Assembly: GCF_008831035.1 (NCBI RefSeq)
Contig: NZ_WAJR01000010.1
Coordinates: 1-64,000 of the forward strand
From: Ellagibacter isourolithinifaciens
Lineage (GTDB): Bacteria; Actinomycetota; Coriobacteriia; Coriobacteriales; Eggerthellaceae
Direction of reading: 5' to 3'
DNA: 64,000 nt
Shown here: piece after piece, positions 42,449-51,631 of the stretch
Layout: the number at the start of each line of letters is the position of its first letter
Numbering within the stretch: position 1 is the first letter of the stretch
The notes under the pieces: generated by a model
Told to the model about the DNA's origin: nothing
The model's input: only the letters and a program-made list of their open reading frames with translations
Databases searched by the model: none
Program-made: the position numbers and the translations under genes

Positions 42449-43861
42449 CTAGATGCCCAAGATTCCCACGATAAACGGCATCCATGCCGCCATGAGAAGA
42501 ACGAGCACGATGGATGGAATAATGCCCGTTTTGAACATATCACCAAAGGTATAGTAACCCTCGCCGTACGTTAACATGACCGTCGGGTTCACCGGCATGA
42601 GGTAGTTGCCAGCAACGACAACCGCCAAGGCAATAGTCGGAACAGCAGGCGACATGCCGAACCCTGCGCACAGCGTGATCATAATCGGCAGGAAGATACC
42701 AAGAATGGCGACGCCAATCGGGCAGACGGTGTGCAGGATATACACGAAGGCAAGCATAAGTGCCAACGCCGCAAACGAGCTCAGGCTCATAACGCCGCTA
42801 TTGGTGATAAGACCAGCCAAAAACGCAGCGCCACCCGTAGACTCGATAACCGAACCAAGCGACATGATGGTCCCGCACATGAGCACAATGCCCCAGGGCA
42901 CGGCGTCCTGAAATTCCTTCCAAGACAGGAGTTGCATGCCAGGAAGAAACATCACGGTAAGACCGATCAATGCAACGACCGTAGCGTTCAGCACCGGAAT
43001 CCAGTTGCCGGCAATCCAGAGAACGAGCAAGCCGAGCACGACAATAATAGCCTTGATTTCATAGGGCTCAATCTTCTTAGCTGCGGCAGCCTGTTCGCGG
43101 ATACCCTGAAGGCACTCGTCGGTAATGGGTTCGGGTTTCAGAATCTGAGTGATAAAGAACCAGGTGACGGGAACCATCACGATAACCACCGGCAACGCGA
43201 CGATGACCCAATCGAGGAACGAGACCGACGCGCCCGTAGCCTTCTGGAGAATATTCATTGCAACAACGTTGAAAGAGCTACCTGCCGGCGTTGCCATGCC
43301 ACCCGTGACGGCAGAAATCGGGATGCCAATCATCAAGCAGCGTCCAAGATTAGATTCTAAGGGTTTGGCGTTTGCAGCTTTCAGGATGGCAAGTGCAAAA
43401 CCAAGAAACAGGACCGTGCAAGGCACGTCAGACATGATTGTCGAGACAAGCGTGGTCGCAATCATAAAGCCCAGAACCAGCTTGCGAGAATTCGATCCCG
43501 TCCATTTGATGAGGGCCCCAATAAGACGAGTTCCCCAGTTGGTCTTCAACATGATAACGGGCAGCGAGAACACCGCAATGATGAAGAACAGTGCCGGACT
43601 AGCAAAACCGCCAATTGCCTGGCCCAAGCCGCCGACGATGCCCAAAACCGGACACATTACAATGATGAAAAGTGCCGTAACACCCAAAGGTAGCGCAGAT
43701 GTCACCCACAAGGACACCAGCGCCAAAAGCAAGCCAAGTGTCATGACCCCTTCGTGACCGAGCGTCTCGCTTCCTGGAACGAAAATCGATCCTACGATAA
43801 AAACAGCTGCCAAAGCAATACCGATGAGTCGCTTCGACATGGGTACGTTCGTGCTTTCCAT
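42449..43861 (-). CDS. DASS/SLC13 family anion permease
   Basis: A 470-residue divalent anion:Na+ symporter-type protein with about twelve helices. Family landmarks are VTSALPLGVTALF, GGMATPAGSSFNVVAMNIL (first substrate/Na+ motif), HTVCPIGVAILGIFLP and AGNYLMPVNPTVMLTYG (second motif). Such permeases carry dicarboxylates, sulfate or aromatic acids. It lies downstream of the MFS gene on the same strand and near the second molybdenum enzyme, so it may bring in that enzyme's substrate or a respiratory acceptor. Confidence 0.87.
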   Translation of the reverse strand: MESTNVPMSKRLIGIALAAVFIVGSIFVPGSETLGHEGVMTLGLLLALVSLWVTSALPLGVTALFIIVMCPVLGIVGGLGQAIGGFASPALFFIIAVFSLPVIMLKTNWGTRLIGALIKWTGSNSRKLVLGFMIATTLVSTIMSDVPCTVLFLGFALAILKAANAKPLESNLGRCLMIGIPISAVTGGMATPAGSSFNVVAMNILQKATGASVSFLDWVIVALPVVIVMVPVTWFFITQILKPEPITDECLQGIREQAAAAKKIEPYEIKAIIVVLGLLVLWIAGNWIPVLNATVVALIGLTVMFLPGMQLLSWKEFQDAVPWGIVLMCGTIMSLGSVIESTGGAAFLAGLITNSGVMSLSSFAALALMLAFVYILHTVCPIGVAILGIFLPIMITLCAGFGMSPAVPTIALAVVVAGNYLMPVNPTVMLTYGEGYYTFGDMFKTGIIPSIVLVLLMAAWMPFIVGILGI

Positions 43862-43908
43862 TATCTCCTCCTTATAGATTTATAGACACAACAGAAACGG
43901 ACTCCCAT

Positions 43909-45246
43909 TTAACCCCCGACAACCTCCTTACTGCGAACGCCGCCTTCTCCCCTTGCAGGAAAACGAACGAGTATGCCGCACACCGCACACGCCGCAACGA
44001 TTCCCGCGGTTACGTAAAACGCCAGAGCACACGACCCCGTCGCATCGAAAAAAGCACCGCTCATAATAGGAAGAGCCGAAGCGACAAGGGTTGTAATCAT
44101 AATCCCAGTACCTAAATTTTTCGAAAGCGACCCTGCTCCGAAGTAGTTAGCCATAGCCGTCGGAAATACTGCATTCACGCCGCCGAACCCAACGCCAATA
44201 CAAGCGTAGAAAACGAGCAGCATGGCATCGCTTGACGCCTCGGCACCCACTACGATACCAATCACGAGAATGAGCGCGGCTACTACGATAAGCCGTATCG
44301 GCTCAATGCGATCGGACACTATCCCCATGGAAATCTTGCCCACAAGGCCCATTGCCCCCATAAGCGCCACCCCCGCAACAATAAGACCACTATCGAAACC
44401 GAGCGACGTAAAATGGAGAAAACCCTGCGAAGTTGAGAGCGTATATGCCGCGAACCCACTCGTTGCCGCAAGGGAAATGAGCCAAAACGTCGGCGTACGA
44501 ACAACTTGTTTGAACGGGACGCTCTCTTTATTCTTGTACACCACGAACCTATAATCGCATTTTTTAGCTGCCACCTTGGCTCCTGACGTGCCATCAGGTA
44601 TTTCCCCGATGTCAGAAGGGTGATTTTTCACCAAGAAAAACGCCACAGGAATAGCCAACGCAACAAGCGCGGCAATGAGATACCAGCCGCTTCTCCAACC
44701 GCCGCCAGTGGCTCCCATGATGGCGTTCACGGCAGGCGGTGCAATAAATGACGAACTTGCACCAATGACCATCATGCAGGTCATCGCTACGCCACGACGC
44801 TCCACAAACCAGCTGCCCAAAGTGCTCTGCACCGCAAGCTGACCCACCATCATGGTAGCCGCGCTTGCCACAACTCCGAACACGGCAAAATAGGCAACCG
44901 GCGAAGAGACGAAAAAGATGAGCGCGAGTATGGCGCAAAGGAGAACCATCGCGCCGAGCGTCATGCTGAAACGAGCACCGAACTTTGAGATCAGTGCACC
45001 AACAAGCGGCGCTGAAATACCTTGCACCAGCACGAAGAGCGAGAACCCCGTTCCGAGCATCGTCGCGTTCATCCCGAGCGCCTCGTCTTGAAGCATGAGC
45101 GGATTCACGATGGTAGCCGTCGCGAGAATAATCCCCGATGAACAGAAATATAGAAAGCCAAGAATCACAACGAGCGCGTAACCGTAAAAGAAGCCACACT
45201 TTGAATCTTTTGCCTCTAGCTCTTTTCGCTGCGTGATAGATGACAT
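43909..45246 (-). CDS. MFS transporter, oxalate/formate antiporter-like
   Basis: A 445-residue major facilitator protein with twelve helices. The N-terminal GYALVVILGFLYFCSSGIIL, STLGSWFVERRGVAM (loop 4-5) and VGKISMGIVSDRIEP (MFS motif A-like in the second half) place it near the OFA/monocarboxylate group. MFS genes of this type commonly sit beside catechol dehydroxylase-like genes in Eggerthellaceae. ATG at 45246 follows GAGGGGAG. It may exchange substrate and product of the nearby reductase. Confidence 0.87.
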   Translation of the reverse strand: MSSITQRKELEAKDSKCGFFYGYALVVILGFLYFCSSGIILATATIVNPLMLQDEALGMNATMLGTGFSLFVLVQGISAPLVGALISKFGARFSMTLGAMVLLCAILALIFFVSSPVAYFAVFGVVASAATMMVGQLAVQSTLGSWFVERRGVAMTCMMVIGASSSFIAPPAVNAIMGATGGGWRSGWYLIAALVALAIPVAFFLVKNHPSDIGEIPDGTSGAKVAAKKCDYRFVVYKNKESVPFKQVVRTPTFWLISLAATSGFAAYTLSTSQGFLHFTSLGFDSGLIVAGVALMGAMGLVGKISMGIVSDRIEPIRLIVVAALILVIGIVVGAEASSDAMLLVFYACIGVGFGGVNAVFPTAMANYFGAGSLSKNLGTGIMITTLVASALPIMSGAFFDATGSCALAFYVTAGIVAACAVCGILVRFPARGEGGVRSKEVVGG

Positions 45247-45438
45247 GCAGCCCACTCCCCTCGTGTCCGCCTCCCCCTGAAGGCAAGTATCCCCACAACC
45301 GTACCTAGGGTCTACAGACGCTCATGTTGAATTTGGATCATGGCTCACCATCTCAACCTTAGATGTTGAGACGCAGTCAGCAATGCACTAAATAGAAGCC
45401 TGAACTGGTAATTTAAAAACAACGGAGCAAATGTCTCG

Positions 45439-46383
45439 TCACTCGAAAGGAAGCGTGTCGGCTCCTTGCCTTGAGAGATAATCCTCGCGCGAGAAGCCCT
45501 TTGTCTCCTTCGCGAGAAAGCTAATGAACGATTCAACCGCCCCATTGCCTTGCGATTTCTTCCACATCGGACCGGCGCATAAATCGAATCCAGTTCCCTC
45601 AATAGGAACGAACACGACGTTGCCGTTGCCATACACGCTGAGATGATCGAGAGCCATGGCCACTCGCCCGCTCGACACGAGCGTCGCCATAAGCGCCGCC
45701 GCATCGACAATGCGATCGTCGTTTCGCACGTCAATACCAGCATTGCGAAGCCTCACGCTCGTCTGAGTGAGAGTGCTCCTAAAGCTATCGAACCGCGGAG
45801 CAAGCACAACCTCGTCTCGCAAATCGTCAATAGTAACTGACGACCTTTTTGCAAGTCGATGCGATTTAGGAACCGCAAGCTTATAGCGATCTCTATAGAG
45901 GCATCGAAACTCGTAGCGATTCGAATTGCCGGCTTCAGAGAAAAGCGTAAAACCAACGTCTATCGTCCCTTGCGAAAGTCCCCTTTGCACAGCGCCGATT
46001 TCCAGCTCCTTGAACTCGAACTCGGTACCTGGATGCTTGACGCTGTACCTACGACACACTTCTGGAAGAAACGAGCCATACGATCCGAGAAGAAAGCCTA
46101 TCGTCACGCACGAAGTAACACCTTCACGATAATGAGCGATGCGACCCATAGCGCTCTCATAATCGTCGACAATCTTCCGCGCATCGGCAACGAAAATCGC
46201 GCCCACCTCCGTGAGCTCGACCGCATGGCTATTCCTGTTAAAGAGCCGAACGCCCAACTCCTTTTCAAGACCAGCGATATGATTGCTGAGAACAGGCTGA
46301 GAAACGAAAAAGCTCTTCGCGGTTTCGGTATAGTTGAGCGTAGACGCAAGCAAGAGAAATTCGTACAGAGTATCGATTTTCAC
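45439..46383 (-). CDS. LysR-family transcriptional regulator
   Basis: A 314-residue regulator with an N-terminal winged HTH (LNYTETAKSFFVSQPVLSNH, then ELGVRLFNRNSHAVELTEVG) and a type 2 periplasmic-binding-like effector domain (about 90-300). It lies between the molybdenum enzyme operon and the transporter genes on the same strand and is the probable effector-responsive regulator of one or both. LysR proteins normally bind T-N11-A sites; I could not single one out. Confidence 0.9.
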   Translation of the reverse strand: MKIDTLYEFLLLASTLNYTETAKSFFVSQPVLSNHIAGLEKELGVRLFNRNSHAVELTEVGAIFVADARKIVDDYESAMGRIAHYREGVTSCVTIGFLLGSYGSFLPEVCRRYSVKHPGTEFEFKELEIGAVQRGLSQGTIDVGFTLFSEAGNSNRYEFRCLYRDRYKLAVPKSHRLAKRSSVTIDDLRDEVVLAPRFDSFRSTLTQTSVRLRNAGIDVRNDDRIVDAAALMATLVSSGRVAMALDHLSVYGNGNVVFVPIEGTGFDLCAGPMWKKSQGNGAVESFISFLAKETKGFSREDYLSRQGADTLPFE

Positions 46384-46541
46384 CGCTTTGCTCCCCTCTC
46401 GCTTTGCCCCTCATTATATACGTTGGAAACAAACGACTAAGCACCATTTCAAAGCAGCAAGCTATGCACTTCAGACATGGTGCGGTCGGATAACGCATGT
46501 CATCCAACCGCCCTGTCCTATTGCAGCGAGAGACTACCAAC

Positions 46542-46874
46542 CTAGCGTCCCAATGTGAAGAGCGACACCTTCCTCTTCGAAAGCAAATCTCCCAAATCGT
46601 CAGCGTCCCTCAGGTAAAGGCATCCAGCCTGACAGTGCTGCACGCACGAAGGCAGCTTGCCTTTCGCCTGGCGATTCGCACAGATGTCGCAGCGATCTGT
46701 GGGAATAGGCAAGAATTCGAATTGCCATTTCCGTGGCTTTATTTCATCAGGGCCGATTTGCGTAAGCTTGATGCCGTACTTGTCAGGATCCATCCCATGT
46801 TCCTGCTGACATGCAATTTCACATGTATGGCATCCTGAACAATACTCATAGTCAACAACAAGAACTTGCCTCAT
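46542..46874 (-). CDS. 4Fe-4S electron-transfer subunit
   Basis: A 110-residue ferredoxin-like protein with CSGCHTCEIACQQEH at residues 12-26 and CDICANRQAKGKLPSCVQHC near residues 62-81, a pattern of the DmsB-type family but much shortened (the usual length is about 200 with four clusters). It probably passes electrons to the molybdenum subunit encoded just upstream; its ATG follows that stop by 5 bp. No signal peptide. Confidence 0.87.
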   Translation of the reverse strand: MRQVLVVDYEYCSGCHTCEIACQQEHGMDPDKYGIKLTQIGPDEIKPRKWQFEFLPIPTDRCDICANRQAKGKLPSCVQHCQAGCLYLRDADDLGDLLSKRKVSLFTLGR

Positions 46875-46879
46875 GGTAA

Positions 46880-49180
46880 TCACCCCTCCGCCTTTGCGAT
46901 GCTGCACAACTGCGATTTGTATGACGCGCCCAAGCCCACCTTGCCGGGACGCATGGGAATAAGCTTGTTGATATTGCATTCCATGACGCCAAACAGCGTA
47001 CCGTCGTTCGGATCACGCTCAGGGAACCACCAGGCATGATCAGCTGAAACAGTATCCTTTCGAATACGGATAGAAAGCTTCGCCTTCTGTTTACACGAAC
47101 CGTAATTGTTCTCAATTTTCACCCAGTCGCCATCGGCAATGCCGTACTTTTCTGCCGTTTCGGGATGGATGAGCACCGTCGGCTCGGGGTGGATTTTGCG
47201 CATAGACGGGCTTTGCCTGTGCTCAGAATGGAAGAAACCCCAGGAACGAGCGCCAGTGGTAAGAACAAGCGGGTACTTTTCTGCCAGATCGGGACGGGAA
47301 ATCGGACTTTCGGGCGGCTCTTCGTAGTCAGCCAAGGGAGAAAGACCGAAATAGGTCATCTCTGGGCAATAGAAATTATACCGCCCGGTCTTCGTGGCAA
47401 AACCGACCGTGCCATCGGGACGCAATTTGCCAGACTTGTACTTGTAGTACTCAAATTCCGGGTAGAGCCAGGTGCGCTCTCGAAGAGACTCGTAAGTAAG
47501 GCCCGTGTTACGAAGCAGGTAGTCATACATTCCTTCTTCGCTGTCCCATTTTTTGTACTCTTCGCTCTGAAAGCGGGCGCCAGCTTCGTAGATGATACGC
47601 TGATCGGATTTGCATTCACCAAGAGGCTCAACAGCCTGAGCAATTGCGCCCAAAGCATAAGGCTGGTGCCCCGTGATACCAATGCGTTCCGCAAAGCACG
47701 CTGCAGGGAGCAGGACATCGGCGCAAGCAAGTGCCGTCGGAGTCAAGAACAGGTCAACCACTACGTTGAAGTCCATCTTCTGAAGTGCGGGCAAGATGCG
47801 CTGCGGCTGTGCGCCCATGCAAGCGATGGCATTGTTTTGCATCATGAACATCGCCTTGATCGGGTACGGCTTGCCCGTTTCCATGGCTTCAAGCAGCATA
47901 TCGGGACTGATAGCAGCAATTGCATTGAGCGCAGGGTACTTGTCGTTCATGGTGAGCTCGGGATGCTCCAGCGGTTTATGGCATCCATCCCACACCCATT
48001 CACGCGGAAGCCACGTTACGCTCATGTCCCACACAGGATTTGCGGCAACCATCGAGCCAGGCTTCTCAAAGTTGCCCGTAAGAGCCATAAGATCGAAGCA
48101 CGCCATGCCTGTAATGAATCCCTCTGATGTGTGGTCCATCGCAACGCCCCATTGCAAGCATGCCGATTTCGCATGGCCGATTTCAAGAGCAGCTTCGACG
48201 ACCAAATCCTCGTCCACGCCACACGTCTTTGCAGCAAACGACGCAGGATACTTCTTCACATTCTCGGCGAACTCATTGTAGCCATAGCACCATAAATCGA
48301 TGAATTCCTTATCTTGCAAGTCGTTCTCAATGATGATATTGCAGAGTGCGAGTACAAGCGCCGTGTCCGTACCCGGACGAACCTGAAGCCATACATCAGC
48401 CTTACCAGCCAACCAGGTAAGTTTCGGGTCGATGACGATAAGCTTGCTCCCGCGCTTCATGCATTCAACTACCCAATGGCCAAGCGTTCCGTCAGAGTTA
48501 GCGACGACGGGGTTGTTGCCCCACACGAGGATGCATCCAGGCGGTTCCCAAGCCGGATTATCATAACGATCAGCGAAGAACTGGGAGTAATCGCAGATAA
48601 ACAAACCGCCCGCTTTAAGCGAGGTCGAGAACATGCGCGGCGCATAACAAGCCTGCCCCGAAAGAAAACCCGTACCATAATTCGGAGTCCCCAGGCACAG
48701 CGCCATAAGCTTTCCATAGCCGTTGATGTCACGACCCGTACCTTGCGTCACCCAAATCGATTCGGGACCGTACTTTTCGATGACGGCCTTCATTTCGCGC
48801 TCGATGATGTCATACGCCTCATCCCAGGTGATGCGCTCGAAAGTGTTCTTTCCCCTGTCTTCCTTAGCTCGCTTCATCGGGTATCGCAGGCGGTCTTTGT
48901 GATACAGCATCTCCTTGAACGCCAAACAACGCGGGCAAAGACGACCCTGGTTGTACGGGTTTTCCGGATCGCCCTCGATTTTTTCGAGTACACCATCCTT
49001 CACGTACATAAGAATGCCGCAGTTGTCGTGGCAGCCTGGGCCTGATCGCGCGTTCGAGCGAATGACGGTATACCCGTCCTCCTCCCATGTCCATTCGCGG
49101 CCCGTTGGGTCATCCTGTGTGGGACCCATCAGCTGCGCTTCCTTCCAGTTGGTTTTAAACTCCCCTCGATTCGCCTCCAT
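46880..49180 (-). CDS. Molybdopterin oxidoreductase, acetylene hydratase/catechol dehydroxylase-like
   Basis: A 766-residue DMSO-reductase-family enzyme without Tat signal. The Fe-S region has GPGCHDNCG (C50, C54) and RLCPRC (C82, C85); the usual first cysteine is absent. GQACYAPR holds C178, the likely metal ligand, as in acetylene hydratase-like enzymes. AMFMMQNNAIACMG and VDLFLTPTALACADVLLPA are pterin-binding landmarks. The relatives in Eggerthella and Gordonibacter include catechol dehydroxylases, so an aromatic or small organic acceptor is plausible. It forms an operon with the 4Fe-4S protein. Confidence 0.85.
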   Translation of the reverse strand: MEANRGEFKTNWKEAQLMGPTQDDPTGREWTWEEDGYTVIRSNARSGPGCHDNCGILMYVKDGVLEKIEGDPENPYNQGRLCPRCLAFKEMLYHKDRLRYPMKRAKEDRGKNTFERITWDEAYDIIEREMKAVIEKYGPESIWVTQGTGRDINGYGKLMALCLGTPNYGTGFLSGQACYAPRMFSTSLKAGGLFICDYSQFFADRYDNPAWEPPGCILVWGNNPVVANSDGTLGHWVVECMKRGSKLIVIDPKLTWLAGKADVWLQVRPGTDTALVLALCNIIIENDLQDKEFIDLWCYGYNEFAENVKKYPASFAAKTCGVDEDLVVEAALEIGHAKSACLQWGVAMDHTSEGFITGMACFDLMALTGNFEKPGSMVAANPVWDMSVTWLPREWVWDGCHKPLEHPELTMNDKYPALNAIAAISPDMLLEAMETGKPYPIKAMFMMQNNAIACMGAQPQRILPALQKMDFNVVVDLFLTPTALACADVLLPAACFAERIGITGHQPYALGAIAQAVEPLGECKSDQRIIYEAGARFQSEEYKKWDSEEGMYDYLLRNTGLTYESLRERTWLYPEFEYYKYKSGKLRPDGTVGFATKTGRYNFYCPEMTYFGLSPLADYEEPPESPISRPDLAEKYPLVLTTGARSWGFFHSEHRQSPSMRKIHPEPTVLIHPETAEKYGIADGDWVKIENNYGSCKQKAKLSIRIRKDTVSADHAWWFPERDPNDGTLFGVMECNINKLIPMRPGKVGLGASYKSQLCSIAKAEG

Positions 49181-49425
49181 AGCGACTCCTCACCTTATCT
49201 GGCTTGTAACGCTGGCCCGATTGTAAGACGCATGAATGCAGCTTAGTTTTTCGTTTATCTTTCCGGCTATTAATTAATCAAATAAAAGCAGGTCAAAATG
49301 CTTTTTCAGTGCTTATCTATTTGAAAGTCTTCTGCTCTTCGGTGTATTTCTCGCTCATTTAATCCCCACTGCCCGTTTTGACTAGCGCAAAAGGATAAAC
49401 GCTCGAAGCGCCAGCTTCCAGCAGC
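49181..49425 (-). promoter_or_regulatory. Upstream region of the second molybdenum enzyme operon
   Basis: AT-rich stretch. On the minus strand TTGACC (plus 49291-49296) and TTAATA (49268-49273) with 17 bp between are a weak promoter candidate, with TTAATTAA adjacent. The remaining part next to the RecQ remnant holds nothing recognisable. Confidence 0.35.
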
Positions 49426-50109
49426 TCAGCTGCAACGACGGTAAAGGTCCACCGAGAATCCACCATGTCGTCCGCCTAAGTACCGAGTCGCTGCCGCCAC
49501 GGTGCTCTGATCTGCGCTTACGGGCACGATGAAGCCGCCCCGGCAGTTCGCGCAGATGCCGCACGTCTCTTGCGCATCGGGGGCATCGAGCTCGGCTGCC
49601 ACGTGCTTCATGAAGCAGTCGGTCGAATCGAGGTACCCGATAAGCGCCTCGTGCTCGGCGATTCGCGTCTTGGTGATCTGGTCCCGCTTCCCCCGCTCCG
49701 CCGCCGCGTCGAACGCCTTCCCGAAGCTTGCACGATAGACGGATCCGTCCCGATACAGGTAGTCGTGGACAAGAAGATACTTCAAGGCCTCGTCGAGCTT
49801 GCCCCCCTTCACGTTGAGAGCCTTGAGCATCTCCCCATATCTCACGCCGGATCGAGCCATGCCGACGATGTCCTTCAGCAAGTTGGGAGACGCTTGCGCG
49901 GTCGCGATGAAATGGGTGAGGATTTCTTCGTCCTCTTCCCCATGCAGGAGAAACGCGTATGCAGGCTTACCGTCGCGTCCCGCTTGGCCGATTTGTTGGT
50001 AGTATGCGATGAGGTTTTGCGGAAGTTGGAAATGAATGACGAAACGGATGTCCGACTTGTCATACCCCATGCCCAGCTTCACGGTGGCGGCAAGCACCCT
50101 GGTATCACC
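49426..50109 (-). pseudogene. RecQ helicase remnant
   Basis: Only the second half of a RecQ helicase remains: motif V (LGMGYDKSDIRFVIHF), motif VI as QQIGQAGRDG, where the usual first arginine of QxxGRxGR is glutamine, and the zinc-binding region (CFMKHVAAELDAPDAQ to CGICANCRGG). The frame is open to 50217, but the first 37 residues are unrelated. Helicase motifs I-IV and the end of the RQC/HRDC part are missing. It is flanked by AT-rich palindromes and is a dead fragment. Confidence 0.8.
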
Positions 50110-50248
50110 GGCCACGCAGCTTGCGACGAAGAACGCCATCGCCACCAGGAACAGGTTAAGAGAAGGGGCTGGCAAGCGCAGGCGCGGAACGCGGCGGGCG
50201 ACGGCAGAGGCTGACACGAGGCGCGACAGGCGTGAGCGCTCTATCCAA

Positions 50249-50293
50249 TTCGCAAAATATTGCGAAATTATTGACTCGCATAATTTTGCGAGT
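50249..50293. promoter_or_regulatory. Twin AT-rich palindromes
   Basis: TTCGCAA-4-TTGCGAA (50249-50266) and ACTCGCA-6-TGCGAGT (50274-50293) lie eight bases apart in an AT-rich island. Both share the TCGCA/TGCGA half-site, like a tandem operator. No intact gene starts beside them now, so they probably controlled a lost gene. Confidence 0.65.
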
Positions 50294-50395
50294 TGTTTTA
50301 CTCCCCTGGAACGAAGTGAAGCCCGCTAGCGGCATTACCGCCTGCGAGCTTCCCTCGAGCGAAAAACTACGTCAGTCGAAGATGGCCAGCGTGCT

Positions 50396-50806
50396 TTAAG
50401 CCTGCTTCTTGATGTTGTTCGCAAGAATGAACAGAACGACCACGAACAGAGTACCGATCAGGCTGCTGGCACTGATACCCGAACCAGTCGCCTCCATGAT
50501 GAGGCCGAGCGCGTTGAACACGATGCCGATGATGCACAGCACCCAGAACACGCCGATCTTCGACGGGTCATTCGCACCGCGCACGCCGAACACGCCGACG
50601 ACGACGTTAAAGGCACCGGCGATAATTAGGACCACGCCGCCGATGGTGCCTAATACCGCAACGCCGGCACCGGAAGAACTCGCCTGGTACATGGCGAATC
50701 CGTTAGCGCCCACGGTGAGCACGATTCCGGAAACGGCGATAATCGCTCCCACGACGATGCCGATGATCGACAGAACCTTCAACGCTGTCTGTGAACTAGT
50801 TTTCAT
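50396..50806 (-). CDS. Small four-helix membrane protein
   Basis: A 136-residue protein with four hydrophobic segments (about 10-31, 46-74, 83-104, 112-131) and a short polar KxxQ tail; glycine- and alanine-rich. It resembles the small DUF4064-like membrane proteins of Gram-positives, but I cannot name the family with certainty. It starts with ATG at 50806 after AGGGAGGG and is monocistronic. Confidence 0.75.
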   Translation of the reverse strand: MKTSSQTALKVLSIIGIVVGAIIAVSGIVLTVGANGFAMYQASSSGAGVAVLGTIGGVVLIIAGAFNVVVGVFGVRGANDPSKIGVFWVLCIIGIVFNALGLIMEATGSGISASSLIGTLFVVVLFILANNIKKQA

Positions 50807-51127
50807 ACGACCCTCCCTGCTGTCGCCAACTTATTGTTATGCATAAGGATACAGGAGCCCGCGCGAAAACCGACGGGCAAAACCGCAAGGTGAAGCTTTT
50901 AGGACATCGGGCCCATCTTTCAGTAAGTCGAACTCCTTTCATTACCCTGAAGAACGCGGCGAGCGGACGGCCCCGGCCTCACACCGCAGAGCCAACCGAT
51001 CCAAGTGGATTTTGTGGCGAACAGACCCCACGGCGCACCCAGCAACGCCGACAACGGGGAGCACGCTTGCGCGCATCGACGAATCGTATATCCTTCCAAC
51101 TAAGACAACCTTCAAAGGAGCCAATTC
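50807..51127. other. Intergenic region before luxS
   Basis: No gene is seen. I looked for a SAH or SAM riboswitch because luxS and mtnN follow, but the conserved cores are absent. The last bases hold CAAAGGAG, the luxS ribosome site. Confidence 0.5.
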
Positions 51128-51622
51128 ATGGAACGAATCGCAAGCTTTTCCGTCGACCACACCAAGCTCGAGCCCGGCGTCTATGTATCGCGCAGCGACG
51201 CCGACGAGAAGACTGGCTGCGTGACCACCACTTTCGACCTGCGCATGACGGCGCCGAACCGCGAGCCGGTGATGGACACCGCCGCCGTGCACGCGATTGA
51301 GCACCTCGGCGCCACCTTCCTGCGCAACGATGCGGAATGGAAGGACCGCGTGATCTACTTCGGCCCCATGGGTTGCCGCACCGGGTTCTATCTCGTGCTG
51401 TTCGGCGCCTATGAACCAGCCGACGTTGCCGACCTCGTGCTTCGCCTGTTCGAGTTCGCGCGCGACTTCGAGGGCGAAATCCCCGGCGCAAAGCCCGAAG
51501 AATGCGGCAACTACCACGATTCCGACCTGGCTCAGGCGAAATGGTGGGCACGCCGCTACGTTGCCGACACGCTTTCCGTGCTCGACGACGCGCACACGCA
51601 CTATCCGGCGCTTTTGGACTAG
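51128..51622 (+). CDS. luxS: S-ribosylhomocysteine lyase (autoinducer-2 synthase)
   Basis: Cleaves S-ribosylhomocysteine to homocysteine and DPD, the AI-2 precursor. The 164 residues include the metal site HAIEH (55-59), the catalytic cysteine in FGPMGCRTGF (C83) and the C-terminal CGNYHDSDL with the third metal ligand. Length and motifs are fully typical. mtnN starts ten bases later, giving both steps of SAH detoxification in one operon. Confidence 0.96.
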   Translation: MERIASFSVDHTKLEPGVYVSRSDADEKTGCVTTTFDLRMTAPNREPVMDTAAVHAIEHLGATFLRNDAEWKDRVIYFGPMGCRTGFYLVLFGAYEPADVADLVLRLFEFARDFEGEIPGAKPEECGNYHDSDLAQAKWWARRYVADTLSVLDDAHTHYPALLD

Positions 51623-51631
51623 GACACATCG

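Noticed and set aside
50807-51127. SAH or SAM riboswitch before luxS-mtnN
   Set aside because: The gene context invites one, but the conserved cores could not be found on the plus strand.
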